Origin: Legionella sainthelensi
Lineage (GTDB): Bacteria; Pseudomonadota; Gammaproteobacteria; Legionellales; Legionellaceae
DNA length: 64,000 nt
Assembly: GCF_900637685.1 (NCBI RefSeq)
Contig: NZ_LR134388.1
Coordinates: 2,367,501 to 2,431,500, forward strand
Direction: 5' to 3'
The notes beneath the pieces are model-generated. The model was given only the letters and a program-made list of their open reading frames with translations. It did no database searches and was not told the DNA's origin. A program made the position numbers and the translations under genes. This document shows, in pieces, positions 38,651 to 48,193 of this stretch. The number at the start of each line of letters is the position of its first letter. Position 1 is the stretch's first letter.

Positions 38651-38890
38651 AATATTTCTCCTTGGGTATTTGGATCTGTTGACAATTGCTTTCCATTGTC
38701 TAGGTGTTGTGCTGCCGATTATTTATCTTTCTTACTCACTTACTTAAAATACAGCCATTCCACAAACATGGATGTATTTGTGCAAACAGATAATCTTCTA
38801 TTTTATGCATAAAAACTCATTTAGCTGGGTAAACGGCGTTCCATTTCAAGTCCAGACTGTAATTCAAACTAAAAATTAAATTATTTATAT

Positions 38891-39865
38891 TCATATTGTA
38901 CGTAATTTTGAGCTTGCTAGTTGTGCCGTAGGTGTATTGGGATAGGCCCTAACTACCTGTTGCAGGAATTTTTTTGCTTCTGGCTTATTACCCTGTTCTG
39001 CATAGGCATAACCAACTTTTAGCATACTTGCAGCAGATTTGCTTGAGGTAGGAAATTGTTGTAACACTGTATTAAAATGTTCAATGGATTTTGAATAATC
39101 CTTTTTAACTAAATAAAGCTCCCCTAACCAATACTGGGCATTAGCGGTATACCCCCCTCTGGGATATTTTTGTACAAATACATTCATTGCAGTTATGGCG
39201 TCATCATAACGTTTATTCTTTATTAATTCATACGCAGCTAAATAACTAATTTGTTCGTCAGCTGGATTTGCACGGGACATAGGAACAGAAACCGGAGTGG
39301 TCGCCATTGTTGTCTTCGCTTCAGTTTTTTCTGCAGGTATACTGGTCTTGGCCTTAGAAATAGATTCCTTAGAACCCACATCAAGATTTATTGGTGGTTT
39401 ACTCGATGTTAACTTAGAAGAACTATTTCCACTTAAGCGTGCATCTAAATCTTTATAAAAAGCCACTTGTTGTTGCTGTAAGAGCTTTAAATCATGAGCC
39501 TGCACTTCCAATTGACCTCTCAATTCTTGTATTTCTTGTTGTAAGCTTTGAACTTTATCAATTAGTTTTGCATTGTCAGTAAGATTGTTTTCTGAATCAC
39601 TTGGATGATCATCTTTAGCAAGTGCAGGACCATCCTCATCTTGAGAATTATCGATAGTGTAATTCTCATTCTGTGCTAAATCAAATTGTCCACTTTCAAT
39701 TTGAGGATCATCATATTTAGAACCAACAACAGGCGCTTCTTGCGCCTGTCCTTCAATAATCGCAAAATTTTCACTATCATCAACCACAGGTGCCTCTGAC
39801 CAACCAGTCAAAGGGAGCATTAGTATAAAACCTGCAGCGATAATGTGTTTTTTGCAATAAATCAT
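38891..39865 (-). CDS. cpoB: Tol-Pal system protein CpoB (YbgF)
   Basis: This 324-aa periplasmic protein coordinates outer-membrane constriction with peptidoglycan synthesis. A signal peptide (about 1-23), an acidic linker, a trimerising coiled coil (about 100-140, LIDKVQSLQQEIQELRGQLE) and C-terminal TPRs (about 205-320, YLAAYELIKNKRYDDAITAM) are all visible. The start overlaps the pal stop by 4 bases. The acidic linker (40-95) is longer than in E. coli. Confidence 0.93.
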   Translation of the reverse strand: MIYCKKHIIAAGFILMLPLTGWSEAPVVDDSENFAIIEGQAQEAPVVGSKYDDPQIESGQFDLAQNENYTIDNSQDEDGPALAKDDHPSDSENNLTDNAKLIDKVQSLQQEIQELRGQLEVQAHDLKLLQQQQVAFYKDLDARLSGNSSSKLTSSKPPINLDVGSKESISKAKTSIPAEKTEAKTTMATTPVSVPMSRANPADEQISYLAAYELIKNKRYDDAITAMNVFVQKYPRGGYTANAQYWLGELYLVKKDYSKSIEHFNTVLQQFPTSSKSAASMLKVGYAYAEQGNKPEAKKFLQQVVRAYPNTPTAQLASSKLRTI

Positions 39866-40389
39866 CTTGTTGCCTCATAAGTAAATTCTACACGTCGATT
39901 TTGTGCATGTGACGCGTCATCATGTCCTAAATTAATCGGACGCTCTTTACCATAACTCACAACGCGAACTTGTTGTCGGTTAACACCAGCCATACGTAAA
40001 ATATCTGCTACTGTATTTGCACGACGCTCACCAAGAGCCACGTTATATTCACGGCTTCCACGCTCGTCAGTATGTCCAGCTAATAATACACGAGCACCAG
40101 GATGTGTTTTCAAATATTCAGCTTGAGCATTAACAGATGGCAAATATTTCGGAGCCAAATTACTATCATCATAAGAGAATAGGTATAATTGATTATGAGG
40201 TGCCTGAGTGGTATAAGACTCTCCCGGTTCTTGGCCAGCAAAATGGGTGAATTGTCCTAGGCCTTGAGCAGATGCCTCGCCTTCAGCCAAAGCGGCTCCG
40301 TCAGCACTACCTGGTGCTTTAGAACAAGCAGCCACTAATACAACGCTCGCTACAAGCAGACCTAATTTACATAATGATCTGGCTTTCAT
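39862..40389 (-). CDS. pal: Peptidoglycan-associated lipoprotein Pal
   Basis: This 175-aa outer-membrane lipoprotein binds peptidoglycan and TolB. The lipobox is VVLVAAC, then a flexible linker and the OmpA-like domain (about 65-172) with AGHTDERGSREYNVALGERRA and VSYGKERP. I chose ATG 40389, with GGAGATTGAGG upstream. Immunologically this is the well-known 19-kDa Legionella PAL antigen. Confidence 0.96.
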   Translation of the reverse strand: MKARSLCKLGLLVASVVLVAACSKAPGSADGAALAEGEASAQGLGQFTHFAGQEPGESYTTQAPHNQLYLFSYDDSNLAPKYLPSVNAQAEYLKTHPGARVLLAGHTDERGSREYNVALGERRANTVADILRMAGVNRQQVRVVSYGKERPINLGHDDASHAQNRRVEFTYEATR

Positions 40390-40515
40390 CCTCAATCTCC
40401 TCTTTTTTTTATTATTAGTTAGATTCCCATAAAGGGCTTATGGAGGCACATTGTACAATCCTTTTTATTTTTTGGCTACAGTAATTCCCTTGTCCTTTAG
40501 GCTGAATCATCCGAC

Positions 40516-41115
40516 TTAATGCTCTATATGAGACACTACAAAATGAGCCAGTTCCGCTGTAAATTGTTGGGTTGCTTTATTAGCTGCAATCACACCACCA
40601 TAGGGAGTATCACTTGGACACGGGACTCTTAAGTTAATGATGTGTGAACCTAATATTTTATTATCATTTACATGAGTTAAAACTATCTTCACTGAAAATT
40701 CTATAACACTGGGTTTTTTGAGAAAGTTTTGATTTAGAAAAAGAAGTTGCGTGTCTAATCGATAATCTGCACCTAAAGCATATGCATTAGAAGTGACTGC
40801 TTCAAAGAGATTTGTCTTTTGTAGGCTTTGCAAGATTAAGGGATAAAGCATATCAGCAGGAGGATTCACCCATGCATTTTTTGCAAAAGCGTCAAGCTCA
40901 TAAGGTCTTTTTATATAAAGCATCTGTTCCGTTTGATAACCACCAGCAGCGTCAGGGGCTGTAACCAATAAAGTAATAGGCAGTGGTTTTTTAGCCAATT
41001 GTTTTGCACTAAAGGCACTTAATTGGTATTGATCTTTTACAGAAATTTTAACGGGTGAACATGCACTAAGTATCACAGCACTGAAACCCACAATACAAAC
41101 AGCCAATTTATTCAT
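40516..41115 (-). CDS. ABC-transport auxiliary lipoprotein (PqiC/MlaD-partner type)
   Basis: This 199-aa lipoprotein (lipobox LSAC) belongs to the ABC-type transport auxiliary family often found after mlaD-like genes. Its single domain carries [21 protein letters not shown] and [20 protein letters not shown]. It starts 3 bp after mlaD. It probably links the periplasmic MCE ring to the outer membrane. A dedicated MlaC is not seen. Confidence 0.82.
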   Translation of the reverse strand: MNKLAVCIVGFSAVILSACSPVKISVKDQYQLSAFSAKQLAKKPLPITLLVTAPDAAGGYQTEQMLYIKRPYELDAFAKNAWVNPPADMLYPLILQSLQKTNLFEAVTSNAYALGADYRLDTQLLFLNQNFLKKPSVIEFSVKIVLTHVNDNKILGSHIINLRVPCPSDTPYGGVIAANKATQQFTAELAHFVVSHIEH

Positions 41116-41118
41116 TAT

Positions 41119-42021
41119 TTATTCTCCAGGCCCGGGGTGTGGAGGTTTACTTCCACGAATTACTACCGCAGGATTTTGTCGCATTTCACTACTTACTTTT
41201 TCAAGGTTTGCCGAAATTACATTCAAGCGACGCAGTAAAATAGTTGCTGGTGGAAGTGATTCCTGGGAGATTTTATCGAGTGTATTTTTTCCTGAATTCA
41301 TCGTTTTTGATACGCTATTCCCCGCTTTGCTTAAACTTTCAGCCATAAGATTGAATTTAGATATTCCCACTTTTAACTCCTCAAGCACATGTGGGAAATC
41401 ACGGCTGGTTTTCGCGAGATTATCCATAAAGACATTCACATTTTTACCATTACCTGCAATATCTTTAGAGAAACTATCAATATTCGAAAGTATATGTTTT
41501 ATGTGGTTCGCATTTTCTTCATTAAATATACGTTGCGCTTCGGTAGTCACGATACCCATATCTTCAGATACTTTTTTTAAGATGCTATCCAATTGATTAA
41601 AAACAGAGGGTTTTGAAGGAATAACTGGATACGGTTCATCAGGCATCTTTTTTATGGGAGTCAAATTGGAAGTACTTGCACTCAAACCAATGTAAGTTAC
41701 CCCAGTAATTCCCTGAGAATTAAGAGTAGCAAAAGTACTTGTCGTAACGGGGGTTCCTTCTTCTATATCCAACAAAATTTCAACTTGCCTGGGATCATTT
41801 TGATTCAGTCTTATTTCTTTAACATAGCCAACTTGTACCCCATTGTATTTTACTGGCGCATCCTGAGTAAGGCCTGAAGCGGCTTCATGCATATAAACTG
41901 TATAAGTAGTATATTTTTTCTGATTAAAACCAATGGATAACCACAACATTGTAGTTATAAGTCCCACAAGCAATATGAGTACGACCACGCCCACTATGGT
42001 ATAATTGGTTTTCGTTTCCAA
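41119..42021 (-). CDS. mlaD: MCE-domain phospholipid-transport protein MlaD
   Basis: This 300-aa MCE protein has one N-terminal helix (about 7-29). The MCE domain (about 38-115) has YTVYMHEAASGLTQDAPVKYNGVQVGYVKEI. A helical C-terminal tail (about 150-275) is longer than in E. coli MlaD. MCE rings form the lipid tunnel with MlaE/F. It is 15 bp after mlaF in the transcript. Confidence 0.9.
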   Translation of the reverse strand: METKTNYTIVGVVVLILLVGLITTMLWLSIGFNQKKYTTYTVYMHEAASGLTQDAPVKYNGVQVGYVKEIRLNQNDPRQVEILLDIEEGTPVTTSTFATLNSQGITGVTYIGLSASTSNLTPIKKMPDEPYPVIPSKPSVFNQLDSILKKVSEDMGIVTTEAQRIFNEENANHIKHILSNIDSFSKDIAGNGKNVNVFMDNLAKTSRDFPHVLEELKVGISKFNLMAESLSKAGNSVSKTMNSGKNTLDKISQESLPPATILLRRLNVISANLEKVSSEMRQNPAVVIRGSKPPHPGPGE

Positions 42022-42036
42022 AAATATTATCTCCAG

Positions 42037-42774
42037 TTAGACTTTGCTAAAATAGTCTGCGATTATTTTATGCTTATTTTTCATTAATTCTTTAATGGGT
42101 TCAATACTTAAAACTTTTCCATCACCAATAAAAGCTACGCGATCTGTGGTTCTTTTTAAAGATTCTATATCATGACTCACCATAACTATAGTAAGCTTTA
42201 ACGAGTCTCTTAAAAAAACTATTAAATCATCAAAACGTCTTGCACTCAGCGGATCTAAACCCGTTGTAGGCTCATCCAGAAATAATAATTCGGGATCCAT
42301 AGCGATAGCACGTGCTGCAGCTGCTCTTCTTTGCATTCCCCCACTCAATTCAGAGGGTAATTTTCCTGCTGCCTCTTGTGGAAGGCCAACCAGGGCAATT
42401 TTTAATAAAGCCAATTCATTCATAAATTCGTGTTCAAGATTAGTAAACTCTTGCATAGGAAACATCACATTTTCCAACACGGTCATTGACGAAAATAATG
42501 CACTATGTTGAAAAAGCATTCCCCAGCGACGACGAATAGCAAGTGCTTCCTGGGTATCCAGATGACTAATATCTTGACCAAATACCTTAATGTCGCCAGC
42601 TGTCGGCTTCATTAACATCAGCACACTACGTAATATTGTGGTTTTTCCGCTTCCAGAGCCACCGATAATGGCTAAGATTTCTCCTTTTTGCACATTTAGA
42701 TCGACGCCGGAGTGCACCCATTGCCCACCAAGGTAGTTTTTCAGCCCTTTAATTTCAATAATGGATTCACTCAT
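42037..42774 (-). CDS. mlaF: Phospholipid-transport ATPase MlaF
   Basis: This 245-aa ABC ATPase has Walker A GGSGSGKTT, signature LSGGMQRRAAAARA, Walker B LLFLDEPTTGLDPLS and the His switch (VSHD). It powers the MlaE permease. Stop of mlaE and start of mlaF are adjacent. Confidence 0.95.
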   Translation of the reverse strand: MSESIIEIKGLKNYLGGQWVHSGVDLNVQKGEILAIIGGSGSGKTTILRSVLMLMKPTAGDIKVFGQDISHLDTQEALAIRRRWGMLFQHSALFSSMTVLENVMFPMQEFTNLEHEFMNELALLKIALVGLPQEAAGKLPSELSGGMQRRAAAARAIAMDPELLFLDEPTTGLDPLSARRFDDLIVFLRDSLKLTIVMVSHDIESLKRTTDRVAFIGDGKVLSIEPIKELMKNKHKIIADYFSKV

Positions 42775-43902
42775 TTACCAATGCATCCGGCTGTATATAA
42801 TTGAATAAATTGCATCAGCAATAATAATCAGAAATAGTGCTTGTACTACACTTTTAGTAGTTTGGCTTCCAATATTTTTTTCCGTCCCTGCTTCCACTTT
42901 AAACCCTTGAAAACAGCCCACCAAAGCAATTAACAATGCAAAAGCAGGTGCTTTGTAAAGCCCTAAATTCAACTGTGAAAGTCCAACGGAGTCTCTTAGT
43001 CGTTGCAAAAAGTCAATAAAATTAATGCCTAGCATATTATTGGACATAATCATTGAGCCTAAAATACTAAAAAGATCAGACCAAAAAATCAATAAAGGAA
43101 ATGCAATCAATAATCCAATAACTTTTGGCAGCACTAATAACTCTGTGGGAGAGAGTCCCATAGTGAGCAGAGCATCCACTTCTTCATTCAATTTCATACT
43201 GCCGATTTGCGCTGTAAAAGCCGAGCTGGTTCGCCCAGCAACAATAATAGCCGTAATTAAAGGAGCAAATTCACGAAAAATAGCCATGCCTGATAAGTAA
43301 GCAATGAAGCTATTGGCGCCATATGTTTGAAGCTGCAATCCCATTTGATAGGCTAAAACAACCCCAATCAAAAAAGAAAGCAATGCAAGGATAGGTAAAG
43401 CGGTTACCCCAGTAGTATATATATTGGAAATGATACTTGGTAATTGAAAGCGTCGCCAATTACCAAATGCTTCAATTATTTTAGTAGTTAAATCACCAAC
43501 TAAAACAAGAAGGCCATCTACTTGACGAAATTTATTTTCTGATTCTTTACCTAATTGGTAAAACATATTTTCTTTTGGCGGTGAAGGAATATGATAACCC
43601 AGAATATCTTTCTTTGATTTAATAAGCTCTAAAAGTTGCTGTTGTCTCTCGGTAAAGTCAGTTAGTTCAACTTGGTTTTTTCGTTGCTCTAACTTATCAA
43701 TGCATTTCATCAATGCCAATGCACCAGCACTATCAAAGTGACTAATTCCTTCCCCGCTGATTGTTACTTTTTCTGTTTTAGGTAACTCATCAGCACTAAA
43801 GCGCTTCACCAAACTGTCAAGTTGTAACACAGACCAAACACCAGTACAGTGAAATCTGGTATTTTTTTTGTCAAAAGTGATTTGCGCGCTATTTTGTACC
43901 AT
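42775..43902 (-). CDS. mlaE: MlaE permease with fused STAS domain
   Basis: This 375-aa protein combines an N-terminal STAS domain (about 1-100, FDSAGALALMKCIDKLEQRK) with a MlaE-type permease (about 140-375, GRTSSAFTAQIGSMKLNEEVDAL). In E. coli the STAS partner MlaB is a separate protein; here the fusion replaces it. About five helices. First gene of the operon mlaE-mlaF-mlaD-lipoprotein, followed by pal-cpoB. Confidence 0.93.
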   Translation of the reverse strand: MVQNSAQITFDKKNTRFHCTGVWSVLQLDSLVKRFSADELPKTEKVTISGEGISHFDSAGALALMKCIDKLEQRKNQVELTDFTERQQQLLELIKSKKDILGYHIPSPPKENMFYQLGKESENKFRQVDGLLVLVGDLTTKIIEAFGNWRRFQLPSIISNIYTTGVTALPILALLSFLIGVVLAYQMGLQLQTYGANSFIAYLSGMAIFREFAPLITAIIVAGRTSSAFTAQIGSMKLNEEVDALLTMGLSPTELLVLPKVIGLLIAFPLLIFWSDLFSILGSMIMSNNMLGINFIDFLQRLRDSVGLSQLNLGLYKAPAFALLIALVGCFQGFKVEAGTEKNIGSQTTKSVVQALFLIIIADAIYSIIYSRMHW

Positions 43903-44096
43903 AGTTATCTATTTTGAAAAATAATCCCAAGAATAATACGAATATTCTAGAAGAGCAAAAACTATGGACTATAGTATCATAATACTTGATCATTCTGATA
44001 GTTTATAGCGTTCTATGCCATGTTATAAATCCAGCATCGCCTGCACGCTGTATTTTACTTCCGTGAGGCGAAGCAATTTTTTTAAGATTGAGTTTC

Positions 44097-45014
44097 TTAA
44101 ACAGTCACTGCGATTGCATTAATCGATGTACATAGATCCTCAACTTTTTTACCCGTATCAGTGGCAGGTTTAAGCCACGAAAATTGTCCTTTATAGAGCG
44201 AATATCCTGCTTGGGCAAATCCAACAGTAAAGATAAGCGCGGCTAAATTTGCTAAAAATGCTTTCCAACCTCGATGTTCCTGCAATATTTTTACATTGTC
44301 GTTATCTTCTTTTAAGATGCTTTGACTGTCGCATTTAAAAGCATCTAAATTTCCATCGTTGATGTATTGTTTGGCTAAACGAGAAATTTCGTTATAAATA
44401 CTTTTAGCAGCCTCAGAGGCTTTTTGATATTTATCAGCTTGGGCTTGATTTCCTTTATTACGATTTTCTTCATATTTCGCTTCAAGCTCTTCCTGTTTTA
44501 GCTTGAAAGTTCTTAGATGAACTTTAACTTGTAAAAGATGTGTTTCTCTTTCTCTTTTAGTTCGAAGATCCAAAAGGTTTTCTTCTTCCGAACTCCATGT
44601 AATATTATCGACAATTTTTTGTCGGCTTCCTTCATAACTGCCTTCACCAAGTTCCATGTTTGGTATCTTTTGAGCTAAAACTACTTTATCGCCATCTAAA
44701 TTTTGTGGCTCACTCATTAAATGCTCTTGTATTTGTTGTAATTTTACTTGCTCAGCAGACGAAGGATATTGTTTTTTGAGTTGTGCTTTTAATAGACTTA
44801 TTTCTTCGTCCAATTTTATCAGTCGTTGTACGTGGTATTCCGTTAATTTAGAGGAAATGATAAAAAATTTTTTTCCCTTTTTTTCTTCATATTTTTTTAA
44901 ACTCTTGGAAAATTCCTCATAGGATTCACATTTCTTGAATTGTTCAATAACTTCCAATCGTCTTTTTTCACCCAACATAAAAGATTTCATTTCAGCTTGA
45001 GCACGTTTTCCCAT
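44097..45014 (-). CDS. Legionella effector-like coiled-coil protein with C-terminal hydrophobic region
   Basis: This 305-aa protein is mainly charged helix (about 1-230, Lys/Glu/Gln rich). It ends in GWKAFLANLAALIFTVGFA and YSLYKGQFSWLKPATDTGKK, a C-terminal module I associate with many Legionella-specific proteins. I chose ATG 45014, with GGGAGATGAA upstream. One or two hydrophobic segments (about 260-285) could insert into host membranes. Not similar to a characterised enzyme; effector status is a guess from style. Confidence 0.6.
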   Translation of the reverse strand: MGKRAQAEMKSFMLGEKRRLEVIEQFKKCESYEEFSKSLKKYEEKKGKKFFIISSKLTEYHVQRLIKLDEEISLLKAQLKKQYPSSAEQVKLQQIQEHLMSEPQNLDGDKVVLAQKIPNMELGEGSYEGSRQKIVDNITWSSEEENLLDLRTKRERETHLLQVKVHLRTFKLKQEELEAKYEENRNKGNQAQADKYQKASEAAKSIYNEISRLAKQYINDGNLDAFKCDSQSILKEDNDNVKILQEHRGWKAFLANLAALIFTVGFAQAGYSLYKGQFSWLKPATDTGKKVEDLCTSINAIAVTV

Positions 45015-45519
45015 TTCATCTCCCTTAATCCAAAACATAAAGAGCGATTAATTTACACTGAACGCAAAAAAAATACCATAAATTTAAAATAAAATCATTT
45101 TATGCATTGTAATTTATTGTATTAAAAGAAATTTATTTTATATTTTTAAATGAAAACCATGGCATTATTGAAAATATATTCATGGAATGTCGTTTTAATG
45201 AGCTGCGGCTTGAAATCATCGAACATAACATTAATTTCATTTTCATTAAGAAAGGTCTTTAAAATGGCTTTACGAAAAAATAAATTGACTGTGGCTTATG
45301 TATTACCTAAGTAACATAAATAAAATCTAGGCTATAATACAACTAAATGATATAAGCGATGAGTTTTAAGTAGTTTGCTTCCCTATTTTATGATAAAATT
45401 ATTTCATTTTTCGCAAAGACGTAAAAATTTAGGTATGCAAGACGACTACAGCCACTTTAAACAATGCAAAAACGACCTTATTAAACTTGGCGTTAGTGCC
45501 GGCTAACCAAGGAGAAAGC
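45015..45519. other. 505-bp intergenic region before mvaA
   Basis: AT-rich, no gene. A TATAAT at 45333-45338 could be a -10 box for mvaA but lacks a good -35. A 16-codon frame at 45264 is too short to support. Confidence 0.35.
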
Positions 45520-46818
45520 ATGCCTCTATCTTCTAATACTGATGAACTATTCCGCGGATTCTCAAAACTTTCACGTGAAGAACGATTTAAACGATTATTA
45601 GCCCTAGGTGCAATCAATGCAGAAGACGTTGCATTTCTTAAAAACGGGGGTATAAAAGATTTAAACCTAGCGGATAAACTTATTGAAAATGTTATAGGCT
45701 ACTTTCAGCTTCCTTTAGGTGTAGCAACTAACTTTAACATTAATGGGCAAGATTATGTTATTCCCATGGCTGTTGAAGAAACTTCTATTATTGCTGCTTT
45801 GTCTAAATCCGCTAAATGGATTAGACAATGTGGTGATATAAAAACATGGGTACAAGGTGAATGCATTTTAGGTCAAATTCAATTAGCTAAAGTTAAAGAC
45901 TTCAACAAATTTTCTCAAATTTTTTATGAAAACCGTGCCTACCTAATTAGCAAAGCAAATAAAGATGTAGCAGAGAACATGGTAAAACGTGGTGGCGGTG
46001 TTGCTGATCTACAACTACGTCTACTCAAAAGAGAAGACGGCCAAGAAATGGTTGTTATCCATTTAACGATGAATAGCTGCGATGCGATGGGTGCTAATAT
46101 CATCAATCAAGTCCTTGAATACTTAAAGTCACCTATAGAGCAGTTAACAGGTGAAGAAGTCACTATGTGTATTTTATCAAACTTAAACGATCAAAAATTA
46201 ACTACAGCTCAAGTAACCATTCATAAAATTGATCCCGTACTAGGACAAAAACTTCAAGAAGCTTCTCTTTTTGCTGAAATGGATCCTTATAGAGCAGCGA
46301 CGCATAATAAAGGAGTAATGAATGGAATCGATCCTGTCTTAATCGCAACAGGAAATGATTGGCGAGCAGTAGAGGCAGGAGTTCATGCTTATGCAGCGCG
46401 TAACGGGCAATATCAAGCGATAACGCGTTGGCGTTATGAAGGTGAGACCCTCACTGGCCAACTGACCGCACCTATTATAGTAGGTACTATAGGTGGAGTT
46501 ACATCGCTCCATCCTACTGCTCAGATGTGTTTACGAATGATGAACATTGCTTCTGCAAACCAACTATCTCAAGTTATCGCCGCGGTAGGCCTGGTACAAA
46601 ACTTAGGAGCAATTAAAGCGTTATGTACAGAGGGCATTATTCAAGGTCATATGAAACTTCACATTGATAATTTACTTCTCGCTGCAGGAGCTAACGAAAG
46701 TGAGATACCTCTTCTTAAAGAGCATTTACAAAAATGGCTTGCTTTACATAAACGGATCAGCTTGAATAACGCTCATGATTTATTGGCGAAAATTAGACAA
46801 ACTCCAATCGCAGTATGA
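45520..46818 (+). CDS. mvaA: Hydroxymethylglutaryl-CoA reductase, class II
   Basis: This 432-aa enzyme reduces HMG-CoA to mevalonate. ENVIGYFQLPLGVATNF, PMAVEETSIIAALSKSAKWIR (catalytic Glu) and MNSCDAMGANIINQVLE (cofactor site) are class II signatures. The C-terminal catalytic His region ends the fold. I chose ATG 45520, with AAGGAG 6 bases upstream. Stop overlaps the next kinase start (ATGA). Class II enzymes can work in either direction; with kinases and decarboxylase present, synthesis is more likely. Confidence 0.93.
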   Translation: MPLSSNTDELFRGFSKLSREERFKRLLALGAINAEDVAFLKNGGIKDLNLADKLIENVIGYFQLPLGVATNFNINGQDYVIPMAVEETSIIAALSKSAKWIRQCGDIKTWVQGECILGQIQLAKVKDFNKFSQIFYENRAYLISKANKDVAENMVKRGGGVADLQLRLLKREDGQEMVVIHLTMNSCDAMGANIINQVLEYLKSPIEQLTGEEVTMCILSNLNDQKLTTAQVTIHKIDPVLGQKLQEASLFAEMDPYRAATHNKGVMNGIDPVLIATGNDWRAVEAGVHAYAARNGQYQAITRWRYEGETLTGQLTAPIIVGTIGGVTSLHPTAQMCLRMMNIASANQLSQVIAAVGLVQNLGAIKALCTEGIIQGHMKLHIDNLLLAAGANESEIPLLKEHLQKWLALHKRISLNNAHDLLAKIRQTPIAV

Positions 46819-47695
46819 AATGGCTAGTTCCTGCAAAAACATTTCTATTAGGTGAATATGCTGCTATAGCTGGGGCCTCAGCAATTCTTATCACTACTTC
46901 GCCTTGTTTTAAGCTTATCTTAACCTCTAAAAACAACAAATTATCAGAAATTCACCCTCAATCTCCAGCAGGAGTTTGGTGGCAACAACAACACTTAGAG
47001 CAAGGTTTAATCTGGAACGATCCTTATGCAAAACAAGGGGGATTAGGAGCATCCAGTGCGCAATTTGTAGCAAGTTATTTAGCAAGTTGCTTCCTCAAAA
47101 AAAGAAACCTAATTTAGAAGACATGCTCAATGCTTATTATAAAGTATCATGGACAGGAACAGGGCTAAAGCCTAGTGGGTATGATGTTATAGCGCAAGCA
47201 CAAGAAGGTTGCGTCTTTGTTAATAAACAAAAGGGAATTATTCAATCCTATAGGTGGCCTTTCCAAGAGCTATCTTTTTTCCTTATTCATACAGGAATAA
47301 AACTAGCGACACATCATCATCTGCAAACCACCACCCTACCTGATCAAATTGACTATTTATCTGCTTTAGTTGATGAGGCTAAACTGGCATTTGAACAAGC
47401 TGACACCACAAAATTAATTGCTACTATTAATGATTATCATAAAAAGCTAGTTGAATTGAATTTAGTAGCGGAACACAGTTTAAATTTGATAAATCGACTT
47501 AAGGAATATACTGAAATACTTGCAATCAAAGGTTGTGGTGCTTTAGGTTCAGACATTATCTTAATCGTTACTGCAAGTCATAAAGCTGAAACTCTTGAAA
47601 ATCGCTTAAAAATGAACCATTGCACAATTTTAGCTTCTGAAAAAAACATCTATTTTACAACTGAAAAATCAACGAGCTCATCCCGTTTTTGTTGA
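46815..47695 (+). pseudogene. mvaK2: Probable phosphomevalonate kinase, one-base frameshift
   Basis: This GHMP kinase would be about 293 aa. The N-terminal KTFLLGEYAAIAGASAILI and the ATP loop GGLGASSAQFVASYL are in the first frame. KKPNLEDMLNAYYKVSWTG, GLKPSGYDVIAQAQEG and KGCGALGSDIIL are in another. The break is at an A7 run (47097-47103); eight A would join them. Overlap with mvaA and the missing pathway step between mvaK1 and mvaD suggest phosphomevalonate kinase. Sequencing error is likely. Confidence 0.82.
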
Positions 47696-47764
47696 AATTT
47701 TACCCTTAGAAATCAAAATAAAGCCACAGAAGCAACAAAAATGCGAGAAACATGATAAAAAGAC

Positions 47765-47792
47765 TTGAAATTCTATGCTAATCCGGTATGAT
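47765..47792 (+). promoter_or_regulatory. Promoter of the tRNA-Lys genes
   Basis: A -35 TTGAAA (47765-47770) and -10 TATGAT (47787-47792) are 16 bp apart; the first tRNA-Lys starts 14 bases later. Confidence 0.65.
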
Positions 47793-47806
47793 TCGAGCCT
47801 CTTTCA

Positions 47807-47882
47807 GGGCCGTTAGCTCAGGTGGTAGAGCAGGAGGCTTTTAACCTCTGTGTCATAGGTTCGAATCCTATACGGCCCACCA
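47807..47882 (+). tRNA. tRNA-Lys (anticodon TTT), copy 1
   Basis: A 76-nt cloverleaf: acceptor GGGCCGT/ACGGCCC, anticodon loop CTTTTAA, encoded CCA. It is identical to copy 2, 36 bases downstream. Confidence 0.97.
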
Positions 47883-47918
47883 GTTTTATAGTATAGTTTA
47901 AAATGTTTTAGCTCTTGA

Positions 47919-47994
47919 GGGCCGTTAGCTCAGGTGGTAGAGCAGGAGGCTTTTAACCTCTGTGTCATAGGTTCGAATCCTATACGGCCCACCA
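47919..47994 (+). tRNA. tRNA-Lys (anticodon TTT), copy 2
   Basis: Identical over all 76 nt to copy 1, indicating a tandem duplication or gene conversion. Encoded CCA. Probably on one transcript with copy 1 and tRNA-Arg. Confidence 0.97.
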
Positions 47995-48055
47995 TTTTGG
48001 TTTCCACATATTAACCAAAAAAAGCAGTAAAAAACGCATTAAATCCTACCCCATT

Positions 48056-48132
48056 GCGCTCGTAGCTCAGCTGGATAGAGTACTTGGCTTCGAACCAAGG
48101 TGTCGGGGGTTCGAGTCCCTCCGAGCGCGCCA
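48056..48132 (+). tRNA. tRNA-Arg (anticodon TCG)
   Basis: A 77-nt cloverleaf: acceptor GCGCTCG/CGAGCGC, anticodon loop CTTCGAA, T-arm GGGGGTTCGAGTCCCTC, encoded CCA. Debris of an integrase lies downstream, so it may have been an integration target. Confidence 0.97.
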
Positions 48133-48193
48133 TTTAAAATCAAGCACTTAGCTTCAAAATTTGACCTAGAAACCAAGTTGCGGTGACGAAAAC

